Shown here one piece after another: positions 1 to 5,739 of a stretch of 5,807 nt of DNA (positions within the stretch are counted from its first letter, which is position 1; each line of letters starts with the position of its first letter). The DNA is from an uncultured Eubacteriales bacterium (GTDB lineage Bacteria > Bacillota > Clostridia > UBA1381 > UBA9506). Under the pieces are notes generated by a model. The model was not told the origin of the DNA. It worked only from the letters and a program-made list of their open reading frames with translations, and did no database searches. The translations under genes were made by a program, and so were the position numbers. The stretch is taken from NCBI GenBank assembly GCA_902478395.1, contig CABSKZ010000188.1, forward strand, positions 1 through 5,807, in the 5' to 3' direction.

Positions 1-1
1 C

Positions 2-211
2 CGTGTGCTGGTAACACCCGACCATCCAACGCCAATCGCTATGAAAACCCACACGCGGGACCCGATTCCGTTTGCTATGTATGGAAGTGGGACTGCAAAG
101 CCTTCCAACCTGACCTACTGCGAACGAAACGCCAAAGCAGCAGGCCTGTATTTAGACGCGGGCTGGGAACTAATGCCGTTCTTTCTCGGGCAGGAAAACA
201 AATCGTTATGA
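2..211 (+). CDS. apgM: Cofactor-independent phosphoglycerate mutase, ApgM family (C-terminal fragment)
   Basis: The reading frame is open from the first full codon of the window (CGT at 2-4) to TGA at 209-211, so this is the last 69 residues of a gene that begins upstream; the GTG at 5 is internal, not a start. The segment carries the C-terminal signature of the archaeal-type 2,3-bisphosphoglycerate-independent phosphoglycerate mutase family (alkaline-phosphatase superfamily, often annotated as a proposed homoserine kinase): TPDHPTP at fragment residues 5-11 and THTRDPIPF at 16-24, where the Asp-His pair and the later His are expected metal ligands, then a GWELMPFFLG-like end matching the family's usual GHELM..FL. 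Family role: interconversion of 3- and 2-phosphoglycerate in cytosolic glycolysis. It reads into thiM with about 40 bases between and no visible terminator, so cotranscription is possible, although the functions are unrelated. Family assignment is from remembered motifs; the catalytic N-terminal half cannot be seen. Confidence 0.82.
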   Translation, partial: RVLVTPDHPTPIAMKTHTRDPIPFAMYGSGTAKPSNLTYCERNAKAAGLYLDAGWELMPFFLGQENKSL

Positions 212-254
212 TATAACGGCATTACTTTAAAACCTGAAAGGAATGACCCGGAAA

Positions 255-1100
255 ATGGACTCTGCTACAATACAAACAATTTTTGAAAATATTCAGATAA
301 AAACGCCGTTGGTACATTGCATCACAAACTATGTAACGGTCAACGACTGTGCAAACATTCTGTTGGCCTGCGGCGGTTCCCCCATTATGGCGGACGATGA
401 GGCGGAGGCTGCCGACATTACTGCCATTTGCAACGCCACGGTCATCAACATCGGCACGCTCAATAGCCGAACAGTAAGCTCTATGGTGATTGCAGGCAAG
501 AAAGCGAATGAATTGGGGCATCCGGTTGTTTTAGATCCGGTCGGCGCAGGAGCCTCGGCTCTTCGCACCAACACGGTGAAACAACTGCTGGAAAATGTGC
601 GTTTTTCAGTTATCCGCGGAAATATTTCTGAGATGAAAACCATTCTCACCGGGACGGGAACGACACGCGGCGTGGATGCGGATGAAAGTGATGCATTGAC
701 CGGGGACACACTCGCAGAGGGCGTTCGGACCGCGAAACGCATTGCGGAAGCGACCGGGGCTGTTGCCGTAATTACCGGGGCGATTGATATCGTTACGGAT
801 GGCAAAAGCGTTTATCTGATACGCAACGGCCACCCGGCAATGTCAAAAATCACCGGCACAGGCTGTATGCTGTCCGCTATGATGGGGGCCTACTGCGGCT
901 CGAACAGCCCCGAGGCCTTTGCGGAGGCTGCCGCCCTCGCAGTTTCACTAATGGGGTACGCCGGAGAGCTTGCCGCGGCGAAAACGGAACGGGAAGGGAC
1001 AGGAACGGGCAGTATGCGGATTTCCATCATCGACGCGGTGAGCCGCATGACCTACGAAAAATTAGCGGGAGGGATGAAACTTGAAACTATCAGCAAATGA
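255..1100 (+). CDS. thiM: Hydroxyethylthiazole kinase ThiM
   Basis: ThiM phosphorylates 4-methyl-5-(2-hydroxyethyl)thiazole with ATP, a cytosolic salvage step feeding ThiE. Numbered from the ATG at 255 (281 residues, close to the usual 260-275), visible motifs are PLVHCITN (18-25, substrate pocket), VLDPVGAGAS (92-101), IRGN (120-123, the conserved Arg-Gly-Asn) and TGTGC (200-204), the ribokinase-fold anion-hole loop with the catalytic-region Cys204. Start choice: an in-frame ATG at 243 would add four residues, but the AAAGGA at 237-242 abuts it with no spacer. ATG 255 has a rather long 12-base spacer but gives an N-terminus aligned with Bacillus ThiM (PLVH at residue 18). The 3' end overlaps thiE by 20 bases. 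First gene of a thiM-thiE-HAD-thiD run, so its role in thiamin salvage is well supported. No TPP riboswitch fits in the short upstream gap; control presumably lies upstream of the window. Confidence 0.95.
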   Translation: MDSATIQTIFENIQIKTPLVHCITNYVTVNDCANILLACGGSPIMADDEAEAADITAICNATVINIGTLNSRTVSSMVIAGKKANELGHPVVLDPVGAGASALRTNTVKQLLENVRFSVIRGNISEMKTILTGTGTTRGVDADESDALTGDTLAEGVRTAKRIAEATGAVAVITGAIDIVTDGKSVYLIRNGHPAMSKITGTGCMLSAMMGAYCGSNSPEAFAEAAALAVSLMGYAGELAAAKTEREGTGTGSMRISIIDAVSRMTYEKLAGGMKLETISK

Positions 1101-1728
1101 TCTGCTGTTATATGCGGTGACCGACCGGGCATGGCTGAATGGCAAGACACTGGCAGAACAGGTAGAGGCCGCTGTTCTGGGCGGAACAACGTGTATTCAG
1201 CTGCGGGAAAAGGACACCTCCCATGAAGATTTTTTGACCCTGGCAAAAGACATCAAAAAGGTGACGGATCGGTATAAAATTCCGTATATTATCAATGATA
1301 GCATTGACATTATGCTGAAATGCGGTGCGGATGGCGTACACATCGGGCAGCACGACGGTACGGCGGCGGAAGTGCGGCGCAGAATCGGGCCAGACAAAAT
1401 ACTGGGTGTTTCCGCGCAAACTGTAGAACAGGCGCGCCGTGCGGAAGCGGAGGGGGCAGATTACCTCGGCGTCGGTGCGGTTTTCCCGACCGCTACGAAG
1501 CTGGACGCAAATGCCGTGACAACGGAAACGCTTAGAGAAATCACTGCATCGGTGCAGATTCCTGTCGTAGCAATCGGCGGCATCAGCCGGGAAAACCTTG
1601 TGTCTCTTGCAGGAACCGGAATTGCGGGGATTGCTGTTGTTTCGGCGGTTTTTGCACAGAAGGATGTGCAGTCCGCGGCGCAGGAACTTGCACAGCTTTG
1701 TGGAAAGTTTTTTCTCGGCCGCAAATAA
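1081..1728 (+). CDS. thiE: Thiamin-phosphate synthase ThiE
   Basis: ThiE couples HMP pyrophosphate with thiazole phosphate to give thiamin monophosphate and pyrophosphate (cytosolic TIM barrel). The 215-residue product has the standard family length and motif order: YAVTD (11-15), QLREK (40-44, pyrophosphate contact), IINDS (70-74), ADGVHIGQ (83-90), GVSAQT (109-114), GADYLGVGAVFPTATK (125-140), IPVVAIGGI (160-168) and GIAVVSAV (183-190), the phosphate-binding end of the barrel. The start is TTG at 1081: a TGA at 1075-1077 closes the frame just upstream, GGGAGGG at 1067-1073 sits 7 bases before the TTG, and no ATG is available before the YAVTD strand. The start lies inside the end of thiM (20-base overlap), so the two are probably translationally coupled. 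The next gene follows after 33 bases with its own ribosome binding site. All key motifs are intact, so an active enzyme is expected. Confidence 0.96.
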   Translation: MKLSANDLLLYAVTDRAWLNGKTLAEQVEAAVLGGTTCIQLREKDTSHEDFLTLAKDIKKVTDRYKIPYIINDSIDIMLKCGADGVHIGQHDGTAAEVRRRIGPDKILGVSAQTVEQARRAEAEGADYLGVGAVFPTATKLDANAVTTETLREITASVQIPVVAIGGISRENLVSLAGTGIAGIAVVSAVFAQKDVQSAAQELAQLCGKFFLGRK

Positions 1729-1761
1729 AGCGGATTACAATTTCAGAAAGGCGGCGAACCT

Positions 1762-2400
1762 ATGAAGGCGGCAATTTTTGACATGGATGGAACTCTGCTT
1801 GACTCAATGGGAGTATGGGAAAATCTCGGGCAAGACTACCTGCAAACGCTGGGAATCACGCCGCCAGAGAATTTGCGAGAAACCATCCGCGCAATGAGTT
1901 TTCCGGAAACCGCAGACTATTTTATCCGCACCTTTCACCTCTCCAGTACGCCGGAAGAACTGATTGCGGCCTGGAACGCAACTGCCGTCGCCGCATACCG
2001 GGCAAAGGCAAAAGTGAAGCCCTTCGCGAAGGAATATCTCGCGCTGCTGGCGGCAAAAGGCGTGCGTCTGTGCGTGGCAACCGCGACAAATGCCGCTATT
2101 GCGCACGAAATTCTCAGTAAAAATGGCATCTTCCCGCTTTTAGAATTTATTCTGACAGAAGAGGAGGCCGGAGTGGGGAAGGCATCTCCGGATATCTATT
2201 TTATGGCGGCGGAGCGGCTCGGTGTCCAGCCGCGTGACTGTGTCGTATTCGAGGATGCCTATCATGCGGTAAAGACCGCGAAGGAGGCTGGCTTCACCGT
2301 CTATGCTGTGGAGGACCGTTCCGCGGAGGCATACAGGGAAGAAATTATAAAAATTTGTGATAAATACACCAGCTTTGAGGAGGAATTTAGCTGTGGTTAA
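1762..2400 (+). CDS. HAD-superfamily subfamily IA phosphatase, candidate thiamin monophosphate phosphatase
   Basis: The 212-residue protein shows all four HAD motifs: FDMDGTLLDS (6-15) with nucleophile Asp7 and acid/base Asp9, motif II VATAT (105-109, probably Thr107), motif III Lys140 in GKASPD, and motif IV VFEDA (162-166) with Glu164/Asp165 for magnesium. Residues about 16-80 form a helical C1 cap, placing it with subfamily IA beside beta-phosphoglucomutase-like phosphatases, which have loose sequence specificity. The function comes from context: it lies between thiE (33 bases upstream) and thiD (8-base overlap). HAD IA/IB enzymes encoded with thiamin genes in Clostridia have been reported to dephosphorylate thiamin monophosphate in vivo. 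The inferred reaction is thiamin monophosphate to thiamin, which would then need a thiamin pyrophosphokinase encoded elsewhere. Alternatives are a general phosphosugar phosphatase or a house-cleaning enzyme for HMP/thiazole phosphates. Start ATG 1762 has AGAAAGG at 1745-1751. Confidence 0.88.
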   Translation: MKAAIFDMDGTLLDSMGVWENLGQDYLQTLGITPPENLRETIRAMSFPETADYFIRTFHLSSTPEELIAAWNATAVAAYRAKAKVKPFAKEYLALLAAKGVRLCVATATNAAIAHEILSKNGIFPLLEFILTEEEAGVGKASPDIYFMAAERLGVQPRDCVVFEDAYHAVKTAKEAGFTVYAVEDRSAEAYREEIIKICDKYTSFEEEFSCG

Positions 2401-3175
2401 AGCTCTTACTATCGCCGGTTCGGATTCCAGCGGAGGCGCCGGAATTCAGGCGGATTTAAAAACGTTCTGTGCCCACAATGTTTATGGCATGAGCGTTATC
2501 TGCGCGCTGACCGCGCAGAATACCTGCGGGGTTTTCGACGTGTTCAACGCATCTGCAAGCAGTGTGGCAAAACAGCTCGACGCCGTGTTCACGGATATTT
2601 TCCCCGACGCAGTGAAAATCGGTATGGTGTCCTCTGCACAGATTATTGAGATCATTGCGGACAAGCTCAGGCAGTACCAAGCAAAAAACATTGTGCTGGA
2701 TCCGGTCATGATTTCCACAAGCGGACACCGGTTGATTGAGGATGAGGCAGAAGGCGCGCTGGTCAAAAGGCTGTTCCCTTTGGCGGATATCATCACCCCA
2801 AATATCAGCGAAGCAGAGCATCTTTCCGGCGTTTCGATTCAAAATCGTGAGGATATGGCTGCGGCTGCGGAAAAACTGGGAAAATACGTACATGGCGCTG
2901 TTTTGGTAAAGGGAGGCCATTTGGATAACTGTGCGGACGACCTGCTCTGGCAGGAGGGGAAAGCTGTCTGGTTCCCTGGAAAGCGGATTGACACGAAAAA
3001 TACGCACGGGACAGGCTGTACGCTATCCTCTGCCATTGCTTCCAATCTCGCGGGTGGGCAATCGATGGAGGAGGCCGTCCGCAACGCAAAACAGTATGTT
3101 GCCGGTGCACTTGAAACTGGGTTTCATCTTGGAAATGGGAACGGTCCGCTCAACCATCTGTACAATATGAGATAA
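2393..3175 (+). CDS. thiD: Hydroxymethylpyrimidine / phosphomethylpyrimidine kinase ThiD
   Basis: ThiD phosphorylates HMP and HMP-P successively with ATP to give HMP-PP, the pyrimidine substrate of ThiE. The 260-residue product is a textbook-length ribokinase-fold enzyme: AGSDSSGGAGIQADLKTF (8-25), ALTAQNT (38-44), IGMVSS (76-81), VLDPVM (101-106), TPNISEAE (135-142), VKGGH (172-176), THGTGCTLSSA (204-214) with the anion-hole Cys209, and GPLNH (251-255). The start is GTG at 2393: GAGGAGG at 2377-2383 is 9 bases upstream and the protein then begins MVKALTIAGS, as in other ThiD. A longer in-frame start at 2357 would add twelve residues without family similarity. The GTG lies inside the end of the HAD gene (8-base overlap), suggesting translational coupling. 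It is the last gene of the operon; a strong hairpin terminator begins directly after the stop codon. Confidence 0.96.
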   Translation: MVKALTIAGSDSSGGAGIQADLKTFCAHNVYGMSVICALTAQNTCGVFDVFNASASSVAKQLDAVFTDIFPDAVKIGMVSSAQIIEIIADKLRQYQAKNIVLDPVMISTSGHRLIEDEAEGALVKRLFPLADIITPNISEAEHLSGVSIQNREDMAAAAEKLGKYVHGAVLVKGGHLDNCADDLLWQEGKAVWFPGKRIDTKNTHGTGCTLSSAIASNLAGGQSMEEAVRNAKQYVAGALETGFHLGNGNGPLNHLYNMR

Positions 3176-3226
3176 AAAACTGCCGTTACAGCCGGTCATT
3201 AAACTGGTTGTGCGGCAGTTTTGTTT
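3176..3226. terminator. Bidirectional intrinsic terminator between thiD and the convergent UROD-like gene
   Basis: AAAACTGCCG (3176-3185) pairs perfectly with CGGCAGTTTT (3213-3222). Inside it, ACAGCCGGT (3188-3196) pairs with ACTGGTTGT (3203-3211) using two G-U pairs, around a 6-base loop. On the + strand the stem is followed by TTTTGTTT. On the - strand the same stem is followed by six T (the A-run at 3174-3179), so it can stop transcription from both sides. It begins immediately after the thiD stop codon, and it is the only convincing terminator downstream of the minus-strand gene, though more than 230 bases past that gene's stop. Confidence 0.85.
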
Positions 3227-3457
3227 GAAATGCGGCATTGATTCCCTGCAAGGTCTAAACGTTTGAGTTTACACGACAGACCAAACGGCATTTTCCAATT
3301 TCGTCGTAAGAAATGATTCCTGTGTGTCACTTTTCATATCCAATAGACCCATAAATCAGGTATAAAATCTAAAAAGGCTTTATTTTGACGGACGCCAGAA
3401 AGAAGGTTCGGCATATGCAGGCGCAGTTTCGAAAGGTGTTTCCCTTTCATCAAATTA
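3227..3457. other. Gene-free spacer between convergent thiD and UROD-like gene
   Basis: No reading frame here has a ribosome binding site or protein-like composition on either strand. The only structures seen are short: GAAAGG/CCTTTC (3431-3436 and 3443-3448) with a 6-base loop and no T-run, and ATTTC/GAAAT around 3299-3315. On the - strand it would be the 3' untranslated region of the UROD-like mRNA running to the terminator at 3176-3226. No tRNA, repeat array or insertion-element end is visible. Confidence 0.6.
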
Positions 3458-4567
3458 TTATTTTGCGTACTCCAGCATCCGTTTCCGGTAGTGCATGTAG
3501 TTTTCAAAGCTGACCTCTTCGGGCACACCATGGTCGCAAGTGGGAATAAATCCGCCGCGCCGCTTCATAAAAGGCATAATGCGGTCGATTTCCCGGTCAA
3601 TGGCATCTGCCCCCTGCGCGAGGATACGTTTGTCAAATCCGCCGCGCATCAGTAAATTGGGATATTTTTTTCCGATTTCCACCACGTCGCAGCCGCTGGC
3701 AACCTCAAATGGAGACATATAATCAAGCCCCAGTTCCTGATAGACCGGAATGACAGACTCACAGTGGCCATCGGTGTCCACCTGCAAAAACAGCCTTTTG
3801 TGTTTATCTTTTTGGCGTTTTTTAATATTGATTATTAGCTGCTGGTAATAGGGAAATAGAAATTCACGTATCAAATCAGGCGATATTAGGGATGAGGTGT
3901 TGTAACAGATGTCTTCTGCAAGAAATACCTCATCGAGTGTAACAGCCTCCTGATGCCGTGCGATGACCGCGTCGGCTAGCAGAAACCAGGTCTGCATACA
4001 ATCGTGGATCAACCCGGGATCGTCATAAAACATGTAGAGCACGCCCTCCGGCCCCATGAGAGAACGCAGATACATATACCCGCCAATTAGATTCTGGCAG
4101 ATGATGAAGCCTTCCTTCTGCATTTGCTTTGCACTGGCCATCCGTTCGGACAGGGTGGCATACCGTTCCCGCGTTGTAGGCTCCAGCCGCCATTTCACGT
4201 TTTCTTCCCATGTTTTCCTGTCCTTAACGGGATGCTCCAGATATTCCGGCATAAAGCCGTTCCGCCGTCCTTTGAAATATAGGACGCTTCTGCCTGCCCA
4301 GTCCTGCACCAACTCGTATGCGCCGCGGTCCTCCAGAATTTTTTCTTCAAACATCGGAGAAAAAGCGGCTTCACACCAACCAAGTTCTCCTAGACTGTGT
4401 TTTGCGGGTGCGTCGTAGTGAAATAATTGATTGATGTCAGTATCATCGGACAAATATCCCTGCTCCTTCCATTTTTCTAAACAATAAAACCCGAATTCCT
4501 CCTGATAGATTGGTGCATTTGGCTTCATTGCATAAAAATCGTGCATTTTCTGAATAGATGGATTCAT
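3458..4567 (-). CDS. Uroporphyrinogen decarboxylase-superfamily protein (methyltransferase-like, function unknown)
   Basis: The 369-residue protein belongs to the UROD/MtaA superfamily, whose members include heme-pathway HemE and cobamide-dependent methyltransferases. Family-like segments are EDICYNTSSLISPDLIREF (218-236), VDTDGH (263-268), SPFEV (285-289), MRGGFDKRIL (307-316), and GGFIPTCDHGVPEEVSFENY (338-357) near the C-terminus. It lacks the N-terminal Arg-rich WxMRQAGR substrate motif of HemE, so it should not be called a heme enzyme. His268/Cys269 and Cys344/His346 are possible metal ligands by analogy with zinc in MtaA-type proteins, but the spacing is not identical and this is inference. 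Start: ATG at 4567 has AGGAGG (complement of 4576-4581) 8 bases upstream; the ATG at 4600 is upstream of that site and lacks one. There is no signal peptide or membrane segment, so it is cytosolic. It is divergent from the AraC-type gene, which may control it. No corrinoid protein or methyltransferase partner is in the window, so substrate and reaction remain unknown. Confidence 0.9.
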   Translation of the reverse strand: MNPSIQKMHDFYAMKPNAPIYQEEFGFYCLEKWKEQGYLSDDTDINQLFHYDAPAKHSLGELGWCEAAFSPMFEEKILEDRGAYELVQDWAGRSVLYFKGRRNGFMPEYLEHPVKDRKTWEENVKWRLEPTTRERYATLSERMASAKQMQKEGFIICQNLIGGYMYLRSLMGPEGVLYMFYDDPGLIHDCMQTWFLLADAVIARHQEAVTLDEVFLAEDICYNTSSLISPDLIREFLFPYYQQLIINIKKRQKDKHKRLFLQVDTDGHCESVIPVYQELGLDYMSPFEVASGCDVVEIGKKYPNLLMRGGFDKRILAQGADAIDREIDRIMPFMKRRGGFIPTCDHGVPEEVSFENYMHYRKRMLEYAK

Positions 4568-4575
4568 TTTCCTAA

Positions 4576-4581
4576 CCTCCT
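4576..4581 (-). promoter_or_regulatory. Ribosome binding site deciding the UROD-like start
   Basis: CCTCCT on the + strand is a consensus AGGAGG on the - strand, 8 bases before the ATG at 4567. It rules out the longer reading that would start at 4600, because the site would then lie inside the coding sequence. Confidence 0.85.
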
Positions 4582-4608
4582 GTTTTATTTCGCAGCCCAT
4601 CAGAACTG

Positions 4609-4623
4609 TTTGGGTTTCCCAAA
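4609..4623. repeat. Perfect inverted repeat in the divergent intergenic region
   Basis: TTTGGG (4609-4614), a TTT spacer, then CCCAAA (4618-4623): a 6-base perfect inverted repeat with a 3-base centre. It lies between the candidate promoter of the UROD-like gene and its ribosome binding site, so it could be a protein-binding operator or a small hairpin in the mRNA leader. No T-run follows on the - strand, so it is not a terminator in that direction. Confidence 0.5.
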
Positions 4624-4665
4624 AAGAGCAAGATGTTTATCGGCATAAGAGCTTACTATATGTCT

Positions 4666-4674
4666 ATTTTACCA
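4666..4674 (-). promoter_or_regulatory. Candidate extended -10 promoter for the UROD-like gene
   Basis: Read on the - strand, this is TGG followed by TAAAAT, an extended -10 element with five of six bases of TATAAT. There is no good -35 box 16-18 bases upstream, which fits a promoter needing an activator such as the divergently encoded AraC-family protein. The leader would be about 90 bases and contain the inverted repeat at 4609-4623. A nearby TATAGT on the same strand is an alternative -10. Confidence 0.35.
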
Positions 4675-4686
4675 TAATGCCGGTGG

Positions 4687-4712
4687 GGAAAGAATAGCTT
4701 TTTAGGAAAGAA
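4687..4712. repeat. 8-base direct repeat beside the regulator promoter (candidate AraC-type operator)
   Basis: GGAAAGAA occurs at 4687-4694 and again at 4705-4712, 18 bases start to start, ending 3 bases before the -35 box of the regulator gene. AraC-family proteins commonly bind direct repeats spaced about two helical turns apart and next to a -35 box. The position midway in the divergent region would allow control of both genes. The motif is purine-rich and short, so chance occurrence is possible. Confidence 0.35.
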
Positions 4713-4715
4713 AGA

Positions 4716-4744
4716 TGGACAATTCGGAATCTATGTGGTATGAT
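4716..4744 (+). promoter_or_regulatory. SigA-type promoter of the AraC-family regulator gene
   Basis: The -35 TGGACA (4716-4721) and -10 TATGAT (4739-4744) each have one mismatch to consensus and are separated by exactly 17 bases. TGG just before the -10 (4736-4738) adds an extended -10 element. Transcription would start near 4751, only a few bases before the ribosome binding site at 4753-4759, giving a very short leader. Confidence 0.72.
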
Positions 4745-4767
4745 TAGACTACAGGGAGGCGGATGGG

Positions 4768-5577
4768 ATGAGAAATGTATTATCAAAAAGCACAGAGCCT
4801 GAGGAGAGCAAACGAATTTGCCTATCTGCGGTGTGGAACGTGGAGGCGGACAGCAGTTATTCGGTAAAATGGCGTCGGAGCACAGAAAAAAAGATGATAT
4901 TAATCCGAACGGTAGCAGGCAGCGGTATCCTGCATGATACGGAAAAAGGGGAATACCATTTAACAGAAGACACGCTGTTGCTCCTTCCTGTGAACCGGAT
5001 TGCGGGTTACCGCTGTGATAGGGAAACATGGACTTTCTGGTGGTTCGAGTTTGAAGGAACTGTCAGCGGGCTGGAAATAGGAAAACTATATTTCATTCTT
5101 CCGTTTGCCGCAGAGCATGGGCTGCTCAAGGAGATTTTCTCATTTTTGGGCGGGGAGAACGCCTTATCCCGCCAGTATGCGAGTACGGTTTTCGCCGCAG
5201 TGGTATGCCGCTGGTCCGCTATGATTTTGGGCGGGGAAGCGGGAAACGGACAGTTTGGACAAATCCTGCGTTTTATCAATGGGCCGCACCAAAGCCCTGT
5301 ACAGGTTTCTGAGGTGGCAGAGCGGTTTCACCTGTCAGAACGCACTTTGCGGAACCTGTTTACAAAACAGGTGGGAGTGCCGCCCAAGCAATATATAGAA
5401 TCCCGCCAATTTGAGGCGGCAAAGGAACTGCTGACTACGACAGATTTACCCGTCCGGGAAATTGCCGGCCTGCTTGGATTTGATGACCCATATTACTTCA
5501 GCCGTTTCTTCAAAAAGTGGCAGAAAGTCTCACCAAGGGCATACCGGATGGGAAGAGAGAAGAAAGCATGTAGATAG
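4768..5577 (+). CDS. AraC-family transcriptional regulator with N-terminal cupin-like domain
   Basis: The 269-residue protein has the usual AraC-family length and layout. Residues about 15-100 look like the ligand-binding cupin domain: a beta-rich stretch with a small-molecule-sensor style TVAGSG turn (48-53), LTEDTLLLLPVNRIAGY (65-81), and the aromatic WTFWWFEFEG (88-97) that closes this domain in sugar-type AraC regulators. The C-terminal DNA-binding region has two helix-turn-helix motifs: VSEVAERFHLSERTLRNLF (180-198) and VREIAGLLGFDDPYYFSRFF (229-248), followed by the conserved SPRAYR (255-260). Start ATG 4768 has AGGGAGG at 4753-4759, 8 bases away; the ATG at 4763 is out of frame. It has its own promoter and is divergent from the UROD-like gene, so that gene and perhaps genes to the right are likely targets. 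The ligand is unknown; the cupin type suggests a small molecule such as a sugar, but this is not shown by the sequence. Confidence 0.93.
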   Translation: MRNVLSKSTEPEESKRICLSAVWNVEADSSYSVKWRRSTEKKMILIRTVAGSGILHDTEKGEYHLTEDTLLLLPVNRIAGYRCDRETWTFWWFEFEGTVSGLEIGKLYFILPFAAEHGLLKEIFSFLGGENALSRQYASTVFAAVVCRWSAMILGGEAGNGQFGQILRFINGPHQSPVQVSEVAERFHLSERTLRNLFTKQVGVPPKQYIESRQFEAAKELLTTTDLPVREIAGLLGFDDPYYFSRFFKKWQKVSPRAYRMGREKKACR

Positions 5578-5666
5578 AAATCTGATAGCTGGGGAATGTA
5601 AATGAATACAAAAAAGATAGCACTTAAGAATCCGCCCAATTATTAATACAATGAACATATAGCAGG

Positions 5667-5714
5667 AAAACTGCTTAAGAGGGTAGTTTTCACCGCTCAA
5701 ATGCCAGTTTTTTT
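5667..5714 (+). terminator. Terminator-like hairpin with T7 run downstream of the AraC-family gene
   Basis: AAAACTG (5667-5673) can pair with CAGTTTT (5705-5711). Within it, GAGGGT (5678-5684 region) pairs with ACCgCTC (5692-5698) with one bulged G and a 7-base loop, and seven T follow the C-A-G of the outer arm (5708-5714). Competing shorter stems exist (AGCAG/CTGCT at 5661-5675 and GAAAACT/AGTTTTC at 5666-5691). It probably ends the regulator transcript, or acts as an attenuator for the next gene. Confidence 0.45.
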
Positions 5715-5715
5715 C

Positions 5716-5739
5716 AGATAGGCTCGCGATAGCCCGTCT
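5716..5739 (+). repeat. Stem-loop upstream of a consensus ribosome binding site
   Basis: AGATAGGCT (5716-5724) faces AGCCCGTCT (5731-5739) around the loop CGCGAT: seven Watson-Crick pairs, one G-U and one mismatch. No T-run follows, so it is not a terminator. It ends 10 bases before AGGAGG at 5750-5755 and so lies in the presumed leader of the next gene; it could be an operator or a leader structure. Confidence 0.35.

Noticed and set aside
209..254. Possible TPP riboswitch before thiM (an ACCTGA-like string at 232-237)
   Set aside because: The gap is far too short for the roughly 100-base aptamer, and the CTGAGA and GCGTAGGGAA elements are absent.
2357..2392. Longer ThiD start adding twelve residues
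   Set aside because: The extra residues have no family similarity, the upstream start lacks a good ribosome binding site, and GAGGAGG is placed exactly for the GTG at 2393.
2456..3007. Long antisense open frame opposite thiD (183 codons), and similar frames opposite thiM and thiE
   Set aside because: They lie entirely within well-supported genes, have Cys/His/Arg-rich shadow composition and no ribosome binding sites.
3338..3366. TATAAA at 3361 on the + strand as a promoter
   Set aside because: There is no -35 box at a usable distance, and no plus-strand gene follows; the downstream DNA codes on the other strand.
3431..3448. GAAAGG/CCTTTC hairpin as terminator of the UROD-like gene
   Set aside because: The stem is only six base pairs and no T-run follows on the - strand.
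4056..4418. Plus-strand open frame of 120 codons opposite the UROD-like gene
   Set aside because: It is the complementary shadow of a strongly supported gene, with no ribosome binding site or recognisable motif.
3458..4567. Annotation as hemE, uroporphyrinogen decarboxylase of heme synthesis
   Set aside because: The N-terminal Arg-rich WxMRQAGR signature is missing, and no other heme gene is near.
4568..4600. Longer UROD-like start at 4600
   Set aside because: The extension would swallow the AGGAGG that serves the ATG at 4567 and has no ribosome binding site of its own.
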